DNA of 64,000 nucleotides from Caldilineaceae bacterium (GTDB lineage: Bacteria; Chloroflexota; Anaerolineae; Caldilineales; Caldilineaceae), in contig JAJEBF010000056.1 of the NCBI GenBank assembly GCA_022824025.1, positions 124,001 to 188,000 on the forward strand, in the 5' to 3' direction. How positions within the stretch are numbered: position 1 is the first letter of the stretch; each line of letters starts with the position of its first letter. A model generated the notes under the pieces. That model searched no databases. It worked only from the letters and a program-made list of their open reading frames with translations, and was not told where the DNA came from. Below, one piece after another: positions 60,742-64,000 of the stretch. The translations under genes were made by a program, and so were the position numbers.

Positions 60742-60870
60742 TCACAGCAGCGTCGCTCGCCCGCAGGACCTGCTGACATGCGCAGGCTCCTGGGATCAAC
60801 CGCTAGAACCGTGTTAGTATACGCCTGAGTCAACCGCGCCGCGGACAGTCCCTAAGCCGGAGGAAGAGGA

Positions 60871-61836
60871 ATGGAAACCACTGAACTGACGCCGGACGTT
60901 CCTCGCGTACAGACCAGCCAACCCCAGTCCAAACGCTCAAGCCAAACCGAAGCCGACGCGCCGAACGTTGCCCCGGACAACTCCTGGGCGCCGGATCATG
61001 GACGTCAGGTCACGCTCGAAGAATACTGGGAAAAATGGTACGAGAATCCCTACCCGGACCTCGACGTCAGCTACGAGTGGAACAACGGCATCCTGGAGGC
61101 CAAACCCTTGCCGAATGCCCCCCAAATCGACCTGTACAACTGGTTCCTCGCCCTCCTGCGCTGCAATTTGGAGACATTCGACCACGCCTCCCTGATCAAC
61201 CTGGAAACCGGCTTCATCCTGAAAATCGAAGACGAATCCGACCCATCGGGTGAGCGCGTTCAAGTGCGCAAGCCCGACATCGGTGTTATCCTGAACAGCA
61301 ATCCCGTGTCGTGGGGCGCGTTGGACCAGCGTCATTTTGCCGGGGTCTGCGACATGGTTGTCGAAGCGGTCTCCGATTCCACACTGGTGGAGGTGCTGCG
61401 GGACACGGAGGAGAAGAAGAGAGACTACGCGCTGGGGGGTGTGAAGGAGTACTACATCCTCGACCCCGACGGAGAGCGCATGCGCTTCTACGCGCTCGCG
61501 CCGGATGGAGAGTACGAAGAGATCCCGCCTGACGCGGATGGTGTCATTCGTTCGAGCGTGTTGACCGGTCTGCAATTCCGGGTAGACGATCTTCAGCGCA
61601 AGCCTCGCCTTGTGGCGCTGGCTCTGGACGAAGTCTATTCCGGGTATGTGATTCCGGAGCATCATGTCGCTGTCACACGGGCCGACGCAGAAGCGGCTGC
61701 GCGCCGGCAGGCGGAAGAACGGGCCGAGCAGGCAGAGGCGCAGGCTGCCACAGAAGCGGCTGCGCGCCGGAAAGCGGAAGAGCAAGTGAAGGCACTGGAA
61801 GCGAAATTGTCCCGCCTGAGCAATGGGTCGGCCTGA
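60871..61836 (+). CDS. Uma2 family protein with C-terminal coiled coil, tandem copy 2
   Basis: 321 residues, same GGAGGAAGAGG and start as copy 1. The nuclease-like core is identical over long stretches. The difference is in the coiled coil: copy 2 has an extra 14 residues (RADAEAAARRQAEER) made by repeating the A-E-A-A-A-R-R unit. The N-terminal 30 residues also diverge. Since the core is so conserved, both copies are probably still under selection or very recent. Confidence 0.9.
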   Translation: METTELTPDVPRVQTSQPQSKRSSQTEADAPNVAPDNSWAPDHGRQVTLEEYWEKWYENPYPDLDVSYEWNNGILEAKPLPNAPQIDLYNWFLALLRCNLETFDHASLINLETGFILKIEDESDPSGERVQVRKPDIGVILNSNPVSWGALDQRHFAGVCDMVVEAVSDSTLVEVLRDTEEKKRDYALGGVKEYYILDPDGERMRFYALAPDGEYEEIPPDADGVIRSSVLTGLQFRVDDLQRKPRLVALALDEVYSGYVIPEHHVAVTRADAEAAARRQAEERAEQAEAQAATEAAARRKAEEQVKALEAKLSRLSNGSA

Positions 61837-61843
61837 ACCGTCA

Positions 61844-61858
61844 CTCTGGAATCCAGAG
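61844..61858 (+). terminator. Short stem-loop after tandem Uma2 copy 2
   Basis: CTCTGGA-A-TCCAGAG, seven bases after the stop; the counterpart of the site at 60644. It lies between two converging genes. Confidence 0.35.
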
Positions 61859-61901
61859 CCCGCGCCTGGTTCTGGATTCCCCGGTCGATTCCCAGCGCTC
61901 T

Positions 61902-62930
61902 TCACTCCCCCCACAACTTCACTATCTCATCCGCATCAAACCGCGGCAGAGCCACCCGTCGCCCCTCCCGTAACCCGTAAACCCCCTCCCCCGTCGGTAA
62001 AACGCGCCCGATCACCCGCCCCCGCCACCCCATTTCCTCCCACAACCCCAGCACGGCCTCCACATCCTCCGGCGCCGCCGTCGCCAGCAGCCCTCCCGAC
62101 GCGATCGTGCCCAGCGGCTCCAGCCCGAATGCCGCGCACGCCGCCGCCGTCAACCGCGTCACCGGAATGGCTGCCAGATCCACCTCCAACCCGCAGCCCG
62201 AAGCCTCGGCCAGCTCCCACAGGCCGGTCGCCACACCGCCCTCCGTCGGATCGTGCATCGCCGTCACCAGCTCCGCCTCCGCCGCGGCCAGCGCCGGCTC
62301 CAGCACACTGATCCCCGGCTCGTAGAGATAGTTCGCCGCCTCCTCTACCTCCCCTTCGGACCAGCCCCGCTCCACCAGCGCCTCCCCCATTTCGCGGGCG
62401 ATGATCGACGTGCCTTCAACGCCCGCGCTCCCTGCCAGCAGCACCGCGTCGCCGGGCTGGCAGCCGCCCGTCCGCACCACTTTGCCCCGCGCAACCTCCC
62501 CCAACAGCGTACCGGCCACAACCGCCTGATTCACCGCCGCCGTCACCTCCGTATGACCCCCCGCCACCACGATGTCCAGCGCACGGCAGGCAGCGCCCAG
62601 CTGATCGCAAATCCCCCGGACATCCTCCTCCGTCGTCCCCTCGGGCAGCAACACCGTGGGCAGATAAAAGCGCGGCCGCGCCCCGCACACTGCCAGATCA
62701 TTCGCGCACACATTGACCGCATAGTACCCGATCTCATCGGTAGCGAAAGTGATCGGATCGCTCTTCGCCGCCAGCAAAATGTCACCACCGACTTCGATTA
62801 TGGCGGCATCCTCGCCTACGGCCGGTCCCAGAAAAAGAGACGGGTCTTCGATCGGCAATGTTGAGATTAGCTGCGCCAGCAGACCTGCCGGGAGCTTTCC
62901 AGTCGGAAGTATCGTAGAGTTCTGTGCCAT
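61902..62930 (-). CDS. AIR-synthase-like (HypE/ThiL/SelD superfamily) protein
   Basis: 342 residues from the ATG at 62930 with AGGAGG five bases upstream; the longer frame to 62990 is not needed. Typical superfamily parts: GPAVGEDAAIIEVGGDILLAAKSDPITF, with G-x-D-A in the ATP domain, AVNVCANDLAVCGARPRFYLPTVLLPEGT, and VVAGGHTEVTAAVNQAVVAGTLLGEV. The C-terminal half has HDPTEGGVATGLWELAEASGCGLEVDL and LGTIASGGLLATAA. This is closest to HypE-type hydrogenase maturation or related AIR-synthase proteins, but no hyp genes are near, so the substrate is unknown. Its last 12 codons have a duplicated fossil at 60703. Confidence 0.85.
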   Translation of the reverse strand: MAQNSTILPTGKLPAGLLAQLISTLPIEDPSLFLGPAVGEDAAIIEVGGDILLAAKSDPITFATDEIGYYAVNVCANDLAVCGARPRFYLPTVLLPEGTTEEDVRGICDQLGAACRALDIVVAGGHTEVTAAVNQAVVAGTLLGEVARGKVVRTGGCQPGDAVLLAGSAGVEGTSIIAREMGEALVERGWSEGEVEEAANYLYEPGISVLEPALAAAEAELVTAMHDPTEGGVATGLWELAEASGCGLEVDLAAIPVTRLTAAACAAFGLEPLGTIASGGLLATAAPEDVEAVLGLWEEMGWRGRVIGRVLPTGEGVYGLREGRRVALPRFDADEIVKLWGE

Positions 62931-63116
62931 CTCCGCCTCCTGCGCACCTGAATCACTTCTCGCCGCCGCCAAACTGCACTTCCATCCCACCGGCCGCCCG
63001 GCCTGCGCCGCGCTCGCGCAGCCTCGTCCTCCTCGCCGCCAAAGCCGCCCGCCTATGGCACTGTCAAGATTTTCGAGGGCAGGTCAGTCCTGTGCTATCA
63101 TTGCCGCAAGCGAGCA

Positions 63117-63917
63117 TTGGGCTTGGCGCAAGCGAGTTGCATTCTCAAGTATGGCCCAACTCTCATCCGGATCGCGCTCCGGGTCTACCGCCCGGACAGC
63201 CTTCGCAACTACATGTTACAACCACAAAATTACCCGCAGTTCATTGGCAAGGCCCTCCTCCTAGAGCCCGACCCATTCGTAGAAATGGTCGACGATGACA
63301 ACCCCTGGATCGAGGGACTCTTTCTGTGCGCGACGATCGGTGTCCTGGTCGCGGCCGCCCAGCTTGTCGGCAGCCTCCTCCTGACCGTCTCGCTTCCCCA
63401 CTCCGAGGCGCTCCTCAATATGGTCCTCGCGGGCCTGCGCCAGAGCGCGCTCGGAGACGAATCCCTGTTCGAAACTGAACGTACGCTGCGGACCCTCTGG
63501 CCTCTCCTCCTTGCTTATACAGGTTACGACAGCGTCGGGTTTCGCCTCTTTACCCTCGCGGCCACGCCTCTCGGCCTCATCGGCCAGTGGCTCCTCTTTG
63601 GCCTGACCAGCCACCTGCTTGCCCGCGCCGCCGGGGGCCAGGGCGCCGCGGGGCAGACCTTGGGCGCGGTCGCCCTCAGCGCCGCCCCGCGACTGCTCTA
63701 TCTCTTTTCCATGATTCCCTTCGTCTCCGTCGCCGCTGTCCTGGTCCACGTGTGGGGCATCCTCATCGCCTTTCGAGGGCTGGAAGTAGCCCACGAACTG
63801 CCTCCCTGGCCGGCCGCGCTCGTGGCCGGCGGCGCCTGGCTCCTGACCCTCCTGGTCAGCGCTGTCGTCGTACTCTTGGTAGCGTTCCTGCTGTTCCTTG
63901 CCGGAGGCAACCCGTGA
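63117..63917 (+). CDS. Multi-pass membrane protein (Yip1-like)
   Basis: 266 residues. After a charged stretch (LLLEPDPFVEMVDDDNPWIEG) about five hydrophobic segments can be traced: GLFLCATIGVLVAAAQLVGSLLLTV, TLAATPLGLIGQWLLFGLTSHLLA, LLYLFSMIPFVSVAAVLVHVWGI, and a pair at the C-terminus. The layout resembles Yip1-domain proteins. Start uncertain: 63117 or the ATG at 63213; the downstream one leaves a more typical N-terminus. Its stop overlaps the next gene by GTGA, so the two are translationally coupled. Confidence 0.6.
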   Translation: MGLAQASCILKYGPTLIRIALRVYRPDSLRNYMLQPQNYPQFIGKALLLEPDPFVEMVDDDNPWIEGLFLCATIGVLVAAAQLVGSLLLTVSLPHSEALLNMVLAGLRQSALGDESLFETERTLRTLWPLLLAYTGYDSVGFRLFTLAATPLGLIGQWLLFGLTSHLLARAAGGQGAAGQTLGAVALSAAPRLLYLFSMIPFVSVAAVLVHVWGILIAFRGLEVAHELPPWPAALVAGGAWLLTLLVSAVVVLLVAFLLFLAGGNP

Positions 63918-64000
63918 ACCCGCGCCACTGGCTGCCCACGCCCCAGAAAATGAGCGACGCTGTCCAGCTTCGCGCCTCCGGTTTCACCGAAACTTCGATG
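63914..64000 (+). CDS. Unidentified gene, 5' part only
   Basis: A GTG at 63914 within the previous stop, with GGAGG seven bases upstream, opens 29 codons to the window edge (NPRHWLPTPQKMSDAVQLRA...). Too short to classify; the RBS and overlap make it a likely real gene. Confidence 0.5.
   Translation, partial: MNPRHWLPTPQKMSDAVQLRASGFTETSM

Larger units (their letters stand above)
60791..61925. repeat. Tandem duplication unit, copy 2
   Basis: Matches copy 1 from GGGATCAACCGC to the 3' end of the facing gene. Here the 3' end belongs to the intact AIR-synthase-like gene, so this is the original location. Confidence 0.85.

Noticed and set aside
1..64000. CRISPR arrays, tRNA or rRNA genes
   Set aside because: No regularly spaced short repeats, cloverleaf with CCA end or rRNA core sequence was seen; the repeat families here are dispersed, not arrays.

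Overview
This is a GC-rich window of about 40 protein genes plus remnants. It reads as a chromosomal piece of a heterotrophic, carbohydrate-scavenging bacterium. Repeated Uma2-family genes, twin-arginine-type lipoprotein sugar-binding proteins, dispersed GC-rich intergenic hairpins and a gene stock rich in SDR, PhyH and TIM-barrel sugar-isomerase enzymes point to Chloroflexota (Anaerolineae, Caldilinea-like). That placement is an inference from gene content; there is no rRNA or other phylogenetic marker here.

Layout. 1-1405 (minus): a methyltransferase, a cupin and the start of an ABC permease. 1972-10285: accessory catabolism (DUF402 protein, orphan RHH antitoxin between direct repeats, FAH hydrolase, SDR, PhyH dioxygenase, D-2-hydroxyacid dehydrogenase, mannonate dehydratase, a P-loop-like protein, an amidohydrolase). 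10670-11511: nested transposase remnants including a truncated IS3-type element. 15780-11544 (minus): a catabolic operon of two SDRs, a double-VOC/DUF6081 fusion and a TIM-barrel isomerase. 16690-17747: a decayed and an intact Cache-like gene. 18050-26823: a Uma2 gene, a sugar ABC cassette (binding protein plus two permeases), a second 439-residue copy of the binding protein, then a Uma2 / AAA ATPase / DUF4276 cassette. 31480-26912 (minus): a rhamnulose-phosphate aldolase/dehydrogenase fusion, an amidase and a kelch lipoprotein. 32193-45619: two sugar ABC systems bracketed by two 306-residue IolE-like paralogs, with a sialidase-fold protein and a CE15-type esterase. 45902-54784: alcohol dehydrogenase, Uma2, HPS/KGPDC-like enzyme, a solitary DNA methyltransferase with a tiny overlapping ORF, a LarA-like protein, a PdxA2-like dehydrogenase, a DegT aminotransferase and a four-carbon acid-sugar kinase. 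54901-59227: an amide-ligase cluster (circularly permuted ATP-grasp plus two GCS2 ligases). 59713-62930: two tandem Uma2 genes made by a duplication that copied the end of the neighbouring AIR-synthase-like gene. 63117-64000: a Yip1-like membrane protein and a partial gene.

How the genes fit together. Most of the window imports oligosaccharides or sugar acids and breaks them down: three binding-protein-dependent ABC systems, each with a strong RNA hairpin between the binding-protein gene and the permease genes; only one has its own ATPase, so the other two must borrow one. Enzymes for uronate (UxuA), deoxysugar (aldolase fusion), four-carbon acid sugars (kinase plus PdxA2) and methyl-glucuronoyl esters (CE15) surround them. 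The most interesting non-metabolic signals are: (i) a GAACATGTGTTC palindrome, a match to the GAAC-N4-GTTC LexA box, placed identically 48 bases upstream of two different Uma2 genes and overlapping their predicted -10 hexamers, one of which heads a Uma2/ATPase/TOPRIM-like cassette; and (ii) the ATP-grasp/dual-GCS2 ligase cluster, whose first GCS2 member has lost a conserved segment.
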